Below the pieces are notes generated by a model. It made no database searches. It was not told where the DNA came from and saw only the letters and a list, made by a program, of their open reading frames with translations. DNA of 64,000 nucleotides from Haematococcus lacustris (lineage: Eukaryota > Chlorophyta > Chlorophyceae > Chlamydomonadales > Haematococcaceae). The stretch covers positions 6,681,538 through 6,745,537 of the forward strand of contig JASKMD010000029.1 of the NCBI GenBank assembly GCA_030144725.1, in the 5' to 3' direction. The translations under genes were made by a program, and so were the position numbers. Positions within the stretch are counted from its first letter, which is position 1. Each line of letters opens with the position of its first letter. This document shows, piece by piece, positions 1 to 10,089 of the stretch.

Positions 1-34
1 CTCCTTCTTCGTAGGATGTCACCCGACCACCCAC

Positions 35-2110
35 CTCATGTTATCAAAGCTGGCAAAGGCGCCCAGCGGCCACTCAGCCTCCGAGGACACAAACACGATG
101 CGGCTGCCTGGCACCATGCAGTCAATGGTGCCCAGAGCCAGCAGCGCAGCAGAGTAAAAGTCAATGGCCAGTGTCTGCTCCAGCCCTTCTTGCGTCTGCA
201 CCACAACCACCACAACCACCACAACCACCATGCAGTGGCATGCATGTGAAGCCTGTTGTAATCTGCAGCAGTATTGAAGGCTGGGCGCAGGCATGTGCAG
301 CGAGGTAGCAGTATTTAAGGTGACAATGCTCGTGGCTTTCATGAGTCACAGTGTTGGTAAGTGCGATGATGGACTGTATGTGAATATACGTCACACCCAG
401 CTGCCTCCCATGAGGCCCTTGATTAGACAGTGCAAACAAAACTCAATCAACAAGGAATAACATGTTTGCCTGTGGGTAATCTCACTCAGCCGCTCCAATC
501 AAGTTGAAGCATCCTCGGTCGTACCCTTGATGACTGCCAACCCCACACCAGTGGCACGTTGCATCCCCGCCAACTGGGGACCACTGGGCACCTCATCAAA
601 ACTAACAGCTTAGTGCTTGTGAGGCTAGGCCATCATTGCGTCTTGCGCCCGATCAGGGTGTTGGGGCATTGGGGTCAATGCACTGCACTGCACCGCAATA
701 TTCTCATCCCCTGCCATATTGGAGATGGGCGGTAAATGCTGGCCTGGACCTCACGCTCTCATGGCCTCAGTGCTGCCTGCTTGCCCTCAGACCGCGGTGG
801 CCATGCAGAGCTGCACCCCTCCGCCCTTGATTACACAGTTAGTCAAGCAGGGAGTGCATGACGTGGTGTGGAGCCTGCGACAACTCACCATGCGAAACGG
901 GCCGGGGCACAGCACGCCTGCGTTGTTGATCAGGATGTCCACCTTCACTGAGCGCAACTGCTGGGCAGCACGCTGCACCTGGCTGCACAGCTCGCACAGT
1001 GCCAGTCCCGCAGCATGCACCACATCCCATGACTTTGAATGGCGGCATTCAGAGCAGACTGTAAGCCTCTGAGCATACCCAGCCATAACCTGCAGGCCTA
1101 GCCACCCGGGCGACTTGTCAGCTGTTGGGCAATGAAGGGGCATCAAGTAGAGAAAGTAACAAAGGTGCACCACCATGACTGCTTACCTTTGATACACAAC
1201 ACACAGAGGGGCACTGGCAGGATCATTCACATGGGTGTGATTTAATGACCCAAACAGGTGCCTGACACCAAGCTGTGAGGCCCCACTGGCCGGGCTCACC
1301 AACAAGTCGGATGGTGCCTTGGCATTGCATAGCAGGGCAACACTATTGCGGTCGACCAAAGCAAGTGCATCAGCTCGTCAGCCCTGTGAGCCTGGTTAGT
1401 GCCATGCCGGCGACACACCTCATGCACTCCATGTCCGCATGCAGGAGGTGCAGCTTGACTGGCCCCAGCTCCTTGGTGATCTTCTCCAGTGCGTCCTGGC
1501 CTTTCTCCATGTTGCGCACCACCATGTACACCTGCAGTAGCCGGGGTGTACAGACAGGCAGGCAGGCAGGCAGTGGGTGCTGCCTCAAGTCCAGTGGCTG
1601 CTGGGCGCTGCTGCTGCTGCTGCTGCTGCTACTCTTGCTGCTGCCGCCTTGCATCACCTCCGCTCCATTCTCTGCCAGCTTGCGGGTGGCCTCATACCCA
1701 ATGCCGCTGTTGGCGCCTGTCACCACTGCCACCTTGCCTGCAGGTAAGCGGTCAGAGGGCAGGGCGTTCGGTCGCCCAGGAGACGAAACCCTGGCTGGAC
1801 ACCTGCTGCCGCTTCCCGCCGTCCCGCGACCTCGGCCGGCCAGGCAATGGACAGGGTTAGCCATTGCCAAACCGCAGCGGGGCCGGAGAGGCAGCGCCCA
1901 CTAGCGCTCACAACGGCTTGAGTTCGCAGCCCAGCTCACACCACGTCAGTGTTCGCTGTCAGGGGCGTGGCGCCCCGCGTTGGCGCTAAGCGAGCACGCA
2001 CCATGAAGGCTAGGAACCTGCGATGGGTTCCAGCCCACCAGTACTTCGTCCACCAGCCACTGCTCCGCTGCGTCGAGCTTGTTCACGGCCCACTGCCATA
2101 GCCCAGACAT
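35..2110 (-). CDS. short-chain dehydrogenase/reductase, partial at the left edge
   Basis: This is a spliced NAD(P)-dependent oxidoreductase of the SDR superfamily, related to the DHRS12/retinol-dehydrogenase-like group; the substrate is unknown. The exons on the minus strand are 2110-2002, 1737-1658, 1531-1419, 982-889 and 195-35. All four internal introns are GT-AG and the phases agree (1, 0, 2, 0); the last exon ends at a GT donor in phase 2, so the gene runs off the window. Exon 2 encodes the Rossmann glycine motif TGANSGIG, exon 4 the structural NNAG motif, and exon 5 the strand with the catalytic-serine region (IVFVSS). The YxxxK catalytic pair would lie beyond the left edge. The start at 2110 (MSGLWQWAV) gives an N-terminus like other algal SDRs; an in-frame Met at 2164 is an alternative. 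The visible part encodes 185 residues. Confidence 0.85.
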
Positions 2111-2201
2111 CAGGCTTTTCGCAACAGTTTGCTTCGTTCCCGGACCTTTACCCGTACGTGGCAAATTTGAAGATTATTTTAAGAATCGCCGTATTGTGTT
2201 A

Positions 2202-2578
2202 TGCTTGCTTGACTTGATGCGCTCAATAAGCACCAACATCAGGTAAGCACTGGCCTGACACTGCACATGTGCATGGCCGTCAAGGCGCGTTATGAATAGT
2301 CACAGGAATCCCATGTTCCCTTGTGTTATGAATAGTCACAGGAATCCCATGTTCCCCTGGGTACTTCCCAGTGGGAAGCCTCCTGGGAAGCCCTACAGCA
2401 CGTAGCCGACTGGTGATAACGCGTCCCTCTCGATGCTCTTGCTCACACACATAAGGGGTCAGATGATCGCTTTATGTCATCATAAGCCGGGACGAGACGT
2501 CCGTGCCTGCTTGCTTGCTTGACTTGATGCGCTCAACAAGCACCAACATCAGGTAAGCACTGGCCTGACACTGCACAT
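2202..2578 (+). repeat. 67-bp direct repeat pair plus a 32-bp tandem pair
   Basis: A 67-bp block beginning TGCTTGCTTGACTTGATGCG at 2202-2268 recurs at 2512-2578 with one difference. Between the copies, a 32-bp block starting GTTATGAATAGTCACAGG occurs twice (2289-2320 and 2325-2356). No coding is seen here; the region lies just upstream of the SDR gene start. Confidence 0.8.
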
Positions 2579-3813
2579 ACGTAACATACTGCACATACGT
2601 AACATATCTCACATGGCATGACACATGACTTGACTTCATGCATCTGCTGCCCCTGCTGCCCCTGCTGCTGCTGCCCCTGCTGCTACTGCCGCCGCCGCTG
2701 CCGCCGCTGCCCCTGCTGCTGCTGCCGCCGCTGCTGCTGCTGCCCCTGCTGCTGCTGCCCCTGCTGCTAGCCTGGCTGCTTTTCGAGGCTAGACACCTGC
2801 CATCAGGTGCATTGGGGACATGAGGCTCCGTCGCGCTGAAGCAGAGGCTGAATATGTTTTACCGTATAGGCAGTGCGCAAGGTTGACGTGCACGCCACGG
2901 CCAAGCGCCGCATCCGCGAGGTGCATCCGTCCCAGTGGACTGCGGCTGTCAGTTCAAAATGATGGACCAACCTGTGTCATGTTCATCTAGGGCCGGGGCT
3001 GTACTCCGCAGGGGTAGGGGGTGTTTGTTTGACTGGGCTGTTGGTTGACGGGCCGGCCAGACCATTCAAAACGAAACATCGCGAGTAGACGCGCTGGCCT
3101 CTACATTACCATACCCACTACTCATCTCTATTTTTAAGGCCTCCAATTTTCTGAACGACTTTTGATCTTACCGCACAGTGACTCGCGCTCGGTTTTCTCG
3201 AAGTAAAAATTTTTTGCGAGGTCGCACGCTGAATCGCAGGCCATTCCGAGCACATTTTTCATCTTTCCCCCTTATTTTTTTATATGTAGATTTGTAACAA
3301 TGGCACGGTCGTGCCCTCGCGCAGGGCCTACCGCAGACATTTTGTCGTTGCAGAGCTATATGCAAAGCTGCAGTGTTCAGTTTGGGCTGCCGCTCTGATG
3401 TAACTCAGCTCCGAGCGGGCTATGTAAGGAAAGCTGGCTGTAGTTTCGGCTGTCAAATCTTGTGAAAGGAAGAAGCGCAAATGTCAGTGCAAGTCAGTGC
3501 GTCGTGCAAGTCAGTGGAGTCGTGCAAGTCAGGCTGCAAATCAGAACAGATCAGGACTAGCTAAGTTCCCCCAGCAAATCTACAGCTCTCTATGGCAGGG
3601 ATACTACACATCATCATGTATTCGGCCGTAGACGCTACTGGAATCCTCGCTGTCCTCGCTGCTTTCGTACAGGCGGGCAGGTGCAGGCAGGCAGGCGCAG
3701 CACGGGCGGGCGGACGGAGGCGGTTACTCTCAACTGCCCCAACCGCAGAGAATCCGAGCAAATGAGAAAAATAAAACTTGGGAACAGGCCCATGACATGA
3801 CTTCATGTCAGGT
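2579..3813. other. intergenic stretch without a recognisable gene
   Basis: This stretch holds a CTG/CCG-rich low-complexity run at 2640-2770, which reads as polyleucine in one frame and is not believed to be a gene. A short reiterated GTGCAAGTCAG motif lies at 3485-3535. No gene with family resemblance was found on either strand. Confidence 0.6.
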
Positions 3814-3820
3814 CCCACAA

Positions 3821-5044
3821 TCAGGCGCCCCCAACATTCAAAAATGGGCAGTAAACCGACCCCTGGTAGTAGGACGGCTGTAAGTCTGCACTCGCTGCGC
3901 CAAATTTAATGCTAGCTGGCTCAATATGTAGCCAACCCAGCCAGCTACCTTTCACCCATCCAGAATAAATATACACTGAGTAGGCCGTGCACAACAAAGC
4001 GTCAAAGTTAGTGATTCAAATTTGAGCCGTAGCGGAGCATGCAGTCATCGCTTCGACCGCGCGCGTCACTTGGGCTGCTCTACATGAGCTTGCGCGTCGG
4101 CAGCAGCAGTCGGATCGGAAAGCTGTTGCGGGAATGTGGCGATGAGCCCACCTCCCCCCCATACCTAGAGGGCAGTGCCACAGCTCGACCATTAGGACTT
4201 ACAACATGCTACTTACTAGGTTAAGCACCTCTAAGACAGTGTTACAAACGCTTATACTCAGATAAGCCAAAAGCTCACTTTGGTCGGTGACCCCCAACTC
4301 CCTTAGCCGATCTCAGGGCCAGAGCCATGCAGTCAGACACACAACTCCACACCATGACCGAATCAGGACTCCGCTCCCCTGAGAGTTACACTCCCCTACA
4401 TGCCATCCACCTGCGTGCAAAGTTTCATAGCTCAACTGCCACCCCACAGCCCCGTGGCCCTGATTCTGCTTGGAGAACATGATGTCACTTTGAAGATGTC
4501 AAACTGATAGAGGCCTGGGCTGTTAAACGTGCGGTTTGTTTTAACAAAAGCGCCAAGGGGTCGAGAACAAACATTTCATAGCCATTTTCTTGTGAGTGCA
4601 GCGGGTGCAACACAGTGGAGGACACAGTAGAGGAGGGGGGGTGTAACCCGGTGAAACCTTAGTGTGCGCCGACCCAGATGGTGTATTCGACGGAAGGGAG
4701 TATGAACATATGTTTTATTCACCCCGTCTAGGTGCCCTGCACGCCCGGCAGGCATCGCGTTGGGTGTTTGCCGGACATTCCATGTGTGCACAACCCGCTC
4801 ACTGCGCCAGATAGATGGCGCCACAGGGATGTGGCTCACCGTGCCAAGGAGACTCGTCTCGCCGCTGTGATTTGTTCGCGGGCACATGTGGCAGTACGCG
4901 AGCAAAGACTCCAATGGCTTGCGCTGATGGTCAGATGACGCGCATTGCTTTGCAGCTACCAATGTGACAAACGCTATCGAAAAAGATGCAGTATTGAGAG
5001 AGTACTTGCATGCATATCACCAACCCCATGTTGGGAGCGCCTGA
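3821..5044. mobile_element. non-autonomous hAT-like transposon, 1.22 kb, with 7-bp TSD
   Basis: The element begins TCAGGCGCCCCCAACATT and ends with the imperfect inverse ATGTTGGGAGCGCCTGA. It is flanked by the 7-bp direct repeat CCCACAA (3814-3820 and 5045-5051). About 330 bp of its left end and about 560 bp of its right end match the corresponding ends of the 3.5-kb element at 54745-58244. The internal transposase of that element is absent, so this copy is a deletion derivative that could only move in trans. It carries no convincing ORF. Confidence 0.85.
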
Positions 5045-5051
5045 CCCACAA

Positions 5052-6018
5052 GGTCTCATTGGCAAAATGTACCGTGAGCCATTGGATGCCGCGCTTACAC
5101 AGCCTTGATCAGCGAGCCTTCCCGATATGCCTACTGCATCTACGGGCCTGCACGGCCTGGACGCCCACCAACCCTTGCCAAGTGTCCAGCTGGCAAGGTT
5201 ACTGTAGATGGATGCGGCGCTCTTTTTAAGCGGGTGCTGGTAGGTACGGTACACAACAGCGCTAGCGCGAGGGCCGGCGGTTATGTCGGTTAACCGGGTG
5301 GCTCGCATCTCGCATCGGGCTGCCGCAGCTCGCTCGCAACATGCCTAAGCGTTGCAATGGCCCTACTCCTCCACCACATCAAAGCATATACTACGAGCTG
5401 CAGGCAGCATGTCCGAAGGAATTGTTTTTTTCTGGTCTCTCCTTCGACGACATTATTGAGAGGGCTGACGAATAGGGAGCGTCTGGACCCGTGTAACGTT
5501 ACATGTTACATTAATATTGATATACATCCCGTATACGTACACGTGCCGGTCATGTTACATAGCCGTCTTAGCTGCTCGGCTCGATTACAGTGAGCTTGTA
5601 CACCCCACCGCACTGGTCGCACCTGCTCCCGCACCAGAAAATATTTTTGGGGTCGCGGGCCGCGGGCTGCAGCTCGGCAAGCCGCAGTCGCAGTTCTAGC
5701 AGCTGCTGATGGCTGCTGCGAATGTTTCCAAGCAGCAGGTCTACAACAGTCTCAATTTGGCAGCAAATGTTGTACTTAGCAAGTTCGCAAATGACTGGCT
5801 CTTTCGTTACAATAGCGACGGCATTGTGGTGTGCCAGTGCAAAAGGTGCCCACCCAACAACCGGGCTGAGCTCGGCGTAGCTACCATGAGCCAGCTGCCA
5901 GGCACAAATGCAAGTTTTGGCCCACTGCCGCGAGAGGTGAAGCAATGCCTCAAGGCATTCAGCGGGCTGTTAGGCGCAGGATCGGACTCTTTCTCGACAC
6001 GCAGCAACTTTTGACGTA
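5052..6018. repeat. intergenic DNA holding one copy of a dispersed repeat (about 5462-5665)
   Basis: The segment at about 5462-5665 reappears in reverse orientation at about 36545-36750 with roughly 85 percent similarity by eye. It includes AATAGGGAGCGTC, a GTAACGTTACATGT palindrome, GCTTGTACACCCC and GGGGTCGCGGGCCGCGGGCTG. No gene is evident; the short ORFs at 5709-6014 have no recognisable domain. Confidence 0.7.
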
Positions 6019-6020
6019 TA

Positions 6021-6491
6021 CCGTACTCTCCCTTTTGATTCGCGAGGCCTCGAAAACTATAATTAAATACTCTTTCCCGATGCAAAAAACACATTGTTTA
6101 CTTTTTCCCGATGCAAAAGTTGCAGCAAAACACAACTTTGACAACGTGGGTGTGCCTATAAATATTCAAGACAGCCATTCCTTGCATGACATGTCAATCC
6201 TCCGTGGACACTTTCTGCACAGGTCACCAAGTCAAGCCACCCGATCACCAAGTCACAGCCACTGTGCAAGGGCCATCTTCGTGTTGGTCGACCTGGCGTA
6301 GCAGATTTTCAGCTGCGTCGTCGGCACTGATACCACGGACCATGAAGCGGTCCATCGCAACACCATCCACGCAGGTCAAATAATTGTTTGACCACTTCGC
6401 GATTCAGCCAAAAACCACATTGTTTACTCGTTCGCGATTTCGCGAGGCCAAAAAAACGATTCGCGGACGCGAATCAAAAGGGAGAGTACGG
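6021..6491. mobile_element. MITE with TA target-site duplication (Tc1/mariner-like)
   Basis: The terminal inverted repeat CCGTACTCTCCCTTTTGATT, extended by CGCG, lies at 6021-6044 and its exact inverse is at 6468-6491. The dinucleotide TA borders both sides (6019-6020 and 6492-6493). The length of 471 bp, the lack of coding and the TA duplication fit a Tc1/mariner-type miniature element. A shorter sub-terminal inverted pair (CGCGAGGCC) supports the boundaries. Confidence 0.75.
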
Positions 6492-6493
6492 TA

Positions 6494-6552
6494 CTTCTAC
6501 TTTTACTTTCACTTCTACTTCTACTTCTACTTCTACTTCTACTTCTTCTTCT
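6494..6552 (+). repeat. (CTTCTA)n-like microsatellite
   Basis: A run of ACTTCT/ACTTTT hexamers directly abuts the right end of the MITE. Low-complexity ORFs crossing it are not genes. Confidence 0.8.
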
Positions 6553-6749
6553 GACTTCTACACGCAACAACTTCTGGCTTTTACACAACCTTATCATGCA
6601 TGTCCCGGTGCCGGGACGTGTGCGATTGGCGTAGCACCGTGCGGCATGCGATGAACGCTTAGTCTGCTATACGCCCGTGATGCCAGGAACCCCAAAATCG
6701 TTAGCATGTAACATCCCGTGTAACATCCCGTGTAACACCCGTATAACTA

Positions 6750-7590
6750 GGGTGCGTCAATCTATATTAGATCTATATTAGACGACCTAATATAATACGG
6801 GACTAATACGCACCTAATATTAGACGGCAAGAGCAGGTTCCCACCGGGGTTCAAATCGCGGGGATCTCAGTAGGTTGTTCATTTGCGCCAAGCTGTGTTT
6901 TTCGCCTGTGAGGCTTGCTCAACCCCTAAACAACGGTTGTTGACATTGCACGTGCATCTGAAGGCCATGCTAGGCGATGGATGGAGTGATTATTTTCGTG
7001 CTGACCAGTTGCGCTCAGCCGCAGCTGTCGTATTGTTACTATCGGGCTGTGAGGTCCCAGAGATCGCGGCGTACGCTGATGTCCGCTGTGACAGTCTTCA
7101 AAGTTGTTAAAGTAGTTATAGTTGTCCTCATCAATGCACCACTTGCCAACGAGTGCCGTATGTAGTGTGCATCGCAGCGGATGCTGCCTCTCAGTTTGAG
7201 TCAATTTGTTTACGCTGGCGCCCTCATTGTTCTCTGCACGCGGGCATCGCTTGCAGAATGCTTTGGCGATGCCCTCCACGAACTCAAAGTCCCAAGTTGC
7301 GGTGAACTTGCGAGCCTGGACTTTCAACATCACCACAGACAGTATTCTTGCCATTGTACTTCTGTTATCTGATTGCGGCCATCGCCGCTTGGCTGCCAAT
7401 GCAGCTGCCGGCCTGCCTGCCGGTTGGAAGTGACAATGTGACGCGCTTGCAATTGCGACCAGTGCGCTAGGGTCGCACGGCTGCACTCACAGCGCCCAGG
7501 ATCAAACATCGTCATCTAATACGCATATTAGATCTAATACCGGCCGGATTAGATCTAATATAATCTAATACCTAATATTAGGCGGGGGAA
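6750..7590. repeat. AT-rich palindrome clusters flanking a 0.7-kb unique core
   Basis: Two clusters of short palindromes built from TATTAGATCTAATA and CCTAATATTAG occur at about 6765-6825 and 7515-7585, in otherwise GC-rich surroundings. The core between them has weakly coding-like ORFs: 6883-7110 on plus, with a stretch faintly like a tyrosine-recombinase C-terminus, and 6926-7486 on minus. None is strong enough to name. The arrangement could be the ends of an unknown element, but no target duplication was found. Confidence 0.4.
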
Positions 7591-8347
7591 GCCGCGCCCT
7601 ACGTATAACCCGCAAATGTACCCCGTATAACCCGCTACTGATGAACGACGAGAGCTTCCTATGCTTTCTTATGCTTCCCTATGCTTCCCTTTGCTGTCCT
7701 ATGCTTTCCGATCCTTCCTATTCTTACTACGCTGACTGCGTCGGCCCATCGCTAATTATGGCCGCCAGTCTGCATCATTTGTGCCGCTGATGAACGTTGG
7801 TGGTAGCTTGGAGGAATAAGAACAACCTCTTACACTTTCGCAGCCTAGTGAGCGCGAGATGATGGGGTAATTTAGACATGAGCATGGTAGGTATGTCTGG
7901 GTGATCTATGGGTGCTAATCCTAAGAATAGCGCTACCAAAAGTATACGAGATTCTCGGGACACACCGTTTGCATCTCTACAGGAGGTCAGCACGGCGTTT
8001 GATGCACTTCCTGCCCAAAAATAAGGTTTCTACGTACTGTGATTTTAAGAGCTTCCCAACCTGCGCAGGGCCGCTTTAATACACTGCAATAGCTTCCCGT
8101 GGGAGCTATGAGCATACGTCAAAGCTAGGGCGCAAAATCTAGACGGATGCGTAGCAGCAACAAGCAACAAATCGATCTCAAAAATAGCACTGCAAATTTG
8201 CATGCCGGCACCCCATCACGACACGCCGACCGACCGACTAGTGACCGCTCTACCTCGCTCATCGCTGCGGCGTTGTTGTATGCACGTGCACTACCGTCAG
8301 GATGCAAGGAGTCACTGGTGCAAGGATACCGCGGAGGGGGGCAAAGT
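7591..8347. other. intergenic stretch, degenerate CCTATGCTT tandem run
   Basis: A degenerate ten-base reiteration (CCTATGCTTC-like) lies at about 7655-7725. Nothing else with structure or coding potential was recognised before the transposase fragment. Confidence 0.5.
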
Positions 8348-8562
8348 TGACTTTAGCCCGTCCCTCGCAGGCCAAGCTGCGGAGCACCACCAGCTCATGT
8401 CCATGCGTACCCACATCGATGCCATTGACGGCGTGGACGTGCTTGACTTTGCACAGCGGCTGCCAGAGCTACGCAAGGAAGTGCGGCGTGAGGAGGCAGC
8501 AGCAGCTATGGCCCGACGGATAGCAAAGGCGGAGATGAAAGCAGCAGCAGCAACTGATAGAG
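8348..8562 (+). pseudogene. hAT-like transposase remnant, segment 1 of 3
   Basis: The reading frame through 8390-8562 encodes a segment (MSMRTHIDAIDGVDVLDF, then a charged Ala-rich helix). It aligns with the C-terminal region of the transposase at 55157-57356, where the matching stretch reads MSLHTLWTTLNSVDVHDF. The frame is cut at 8562 by gypsy-1. It resumes at 14306 with no loss of phase: removing the retrotransposon and one TAGAG joins GTG-GGA-CAG in frame. The upstream catalytic part is not present in the window; a CTCGCAG sequence at about 8371-8377 could be an acceptor site. This is transposon-derived and not a host gene. Confidence 0.65.
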
Positions 8563-8862
8563 TGTAAAGTGCGCACCTCTGGAAGAGATTGCCGCTTCGC
8601 GTCGTCTGGGCTGTCTCGTGAATGCGAGCCGTCGCGGGACGCGGGTTACACGTGTAGTGTGAGATTTGGCAGGTTAAAGACTAGCGACATTGCGTTCGTG
8701 AGTACAACTGGTTCGATCCCAGGGAGCCCCGTTCTAAGCTCTAGCCATTCTCGCAACACACCGCTGTAACCCAACACCCTAGTCGGAAGTCACCGCCTCG
8801 ACTGGACCGGCCTTCGAGCTTGTGTCAAAAGGTCATCTGACGTTGCGTCCCCGCACGTTACA
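8563..8862 (+). repeat. gypsy-1 5' LTR (300 bp)
   Basis: The repeat starts TGTAAAGTGCGC and ends CGCACGTTACA, with the TG...CA termini usual for LTRs. It holds a TGTAA polyadenylation-type motif at its first bases. At 8710-8720 it carries GGTTCGATCCC, a match to the tRNA B-box, inside a small CTGG/CCAG stem-loop. Confidence 0.95.
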
Positions 8863-8864
8863 GC

Positions 8865-8880
8865 TGGTTTCCGACCCCGA
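8865..8880 (+). other. gypsy-1 primer-binding site (candidate)
   Basis: TGGTTTCCGACCCCGA begins two bases inside the 5' LTR and starts with TGG, the complement of a tRNA CCA end. The first bases TGGTTTC-GACC are shared with gypsy-2, which suggests the same or a related primer tRNA. The tRNA itself was not identified. Confidence 0.55.
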
Positions 8881-8906
8881 GCATTTAAGCTCGCGGTCCA
8901 GTCAAT

Positions 8907-10089
8907 ATGACTTCAACTACCCAGAATGTCGCTTCGGCGAACAAGACCAATGGCGCCTCTGGCGTTCTTCCTCCAGCTTCAGCTGTTACAGCTACAGCGG
9001 AGAAGGGTCCCGCATTTGGTGCGGCACCGGAACCGGGCGAGGCGATTGCAGGAGTTTTGCATTCGCAGGAGCTTTGCAGGCCATTGAAGAAGATGTGCTG
9101 GACGACATTGGATTGGTCCAGTTCGACAGTCCTTCGACCCCAAATCGCCTCACTTCTGCGGCAGCTGGTCGCGGCCGGTACAAGGGTGAGTCCTCCTGCG
9201 GCTAAGCGTGCTGCTGGTGTTGCTTCGCTCCCAGTCAGCCCTAGACCAGCTAGGAGGCCTATCGCTGTCGCACATGTCTCGACATTGCTTGCCAAGCCTC
9301 TGTCGGACGCATTGCGTGCATTGCAACACTTGTATGCCGCTCTGCAAAAGCTTGATGTGCAGAGCGATGTTGCCTCGATATCTGCGGGCACTTCGAACCC
9401 TCGCACGCTTGCTCCGGGAAAGGTATGCCGGTGTTCACCCCGCTGCTGCACCCCTGCCAGCTGTTGCCACTGTCACTGCTGGTCATGACTCCAACTCATG
9501 TCGCGGGTTGCCCGTGACTGAGCGGTGGACTGCTGCCAGTTCGGCCTCTGGCCGCCGTGCACTGTCCGGAGGACCCAGTAGCACATTGTGTTGCACATGG
9601 CCTTGACCCTGTCCTTGCTCTGCCCTCATATCTGCTTGGCTTGGACTGCATGACAGATGTCATGTTGGTCAGTGTGGTTGAACGTGGTCCTGCTGCCAAG
9701 GACCTGCATGCCCTTGTGGCCCCCACTGTGGATGATGCCATTCGTGCAACCATCACCAATCACAAGGCCCTTGTGGCTGCTGCTGGCTCTGGTGTGCATC
9801 CTGCCTGACGGTGCCCGGTTGCTGTTGTGCACCATGTGGCCCAGGCACAACATGGGATTTTTGCAGTTGGCCAGGTACCCTCTCACACCTCCTGATTGTC
9901 ATACCATGAGCTCATATGATAGTGAGGGTTCCCCTCCTGTCAATGGCTGCTGCTGCCATTGTAGTTTGTGTTGCTGACATGGTGGACTGCATGTCATGTC
10001 AAGTCATGTCAGACTGCATGTCATGTCACACCACATGTCATGTCACACCAAAACTGTGCTGAATACACTGAGGCATGCCTTGTGTGTGA
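8907..10089 (+). pseudogene. gypsy-1 gag region, frame-disrupted
   Basis: The stretch between primer site and protease should encode Gag. Only overlapping short frames are open: 8907-9488, 9208-9606, 9557-9808 and 9657-9977, in different phases. No CCHC zinc knuckle is visible. The first frame begins at an ATG 26 bases after the primer site. Either several frameshifts broke gag, or a non-standard expression strategy is used. A CATGTCATGTCA-type short repeat occupies 9985-10060 near the gag/pol junction. Confidence 0.5.

Noticed and set aside
2638..2823. Leu/Pro-rich 61-residue ORF
   Set aside because: CTG/CCG simple repeat; no start context or domain.
6883..7110. Tyrosine recombinase (Crypton or DIRS)
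   Set aside because: A short stretch is faintly similar, but the R-H-R-Y catalytic set cannot be found.
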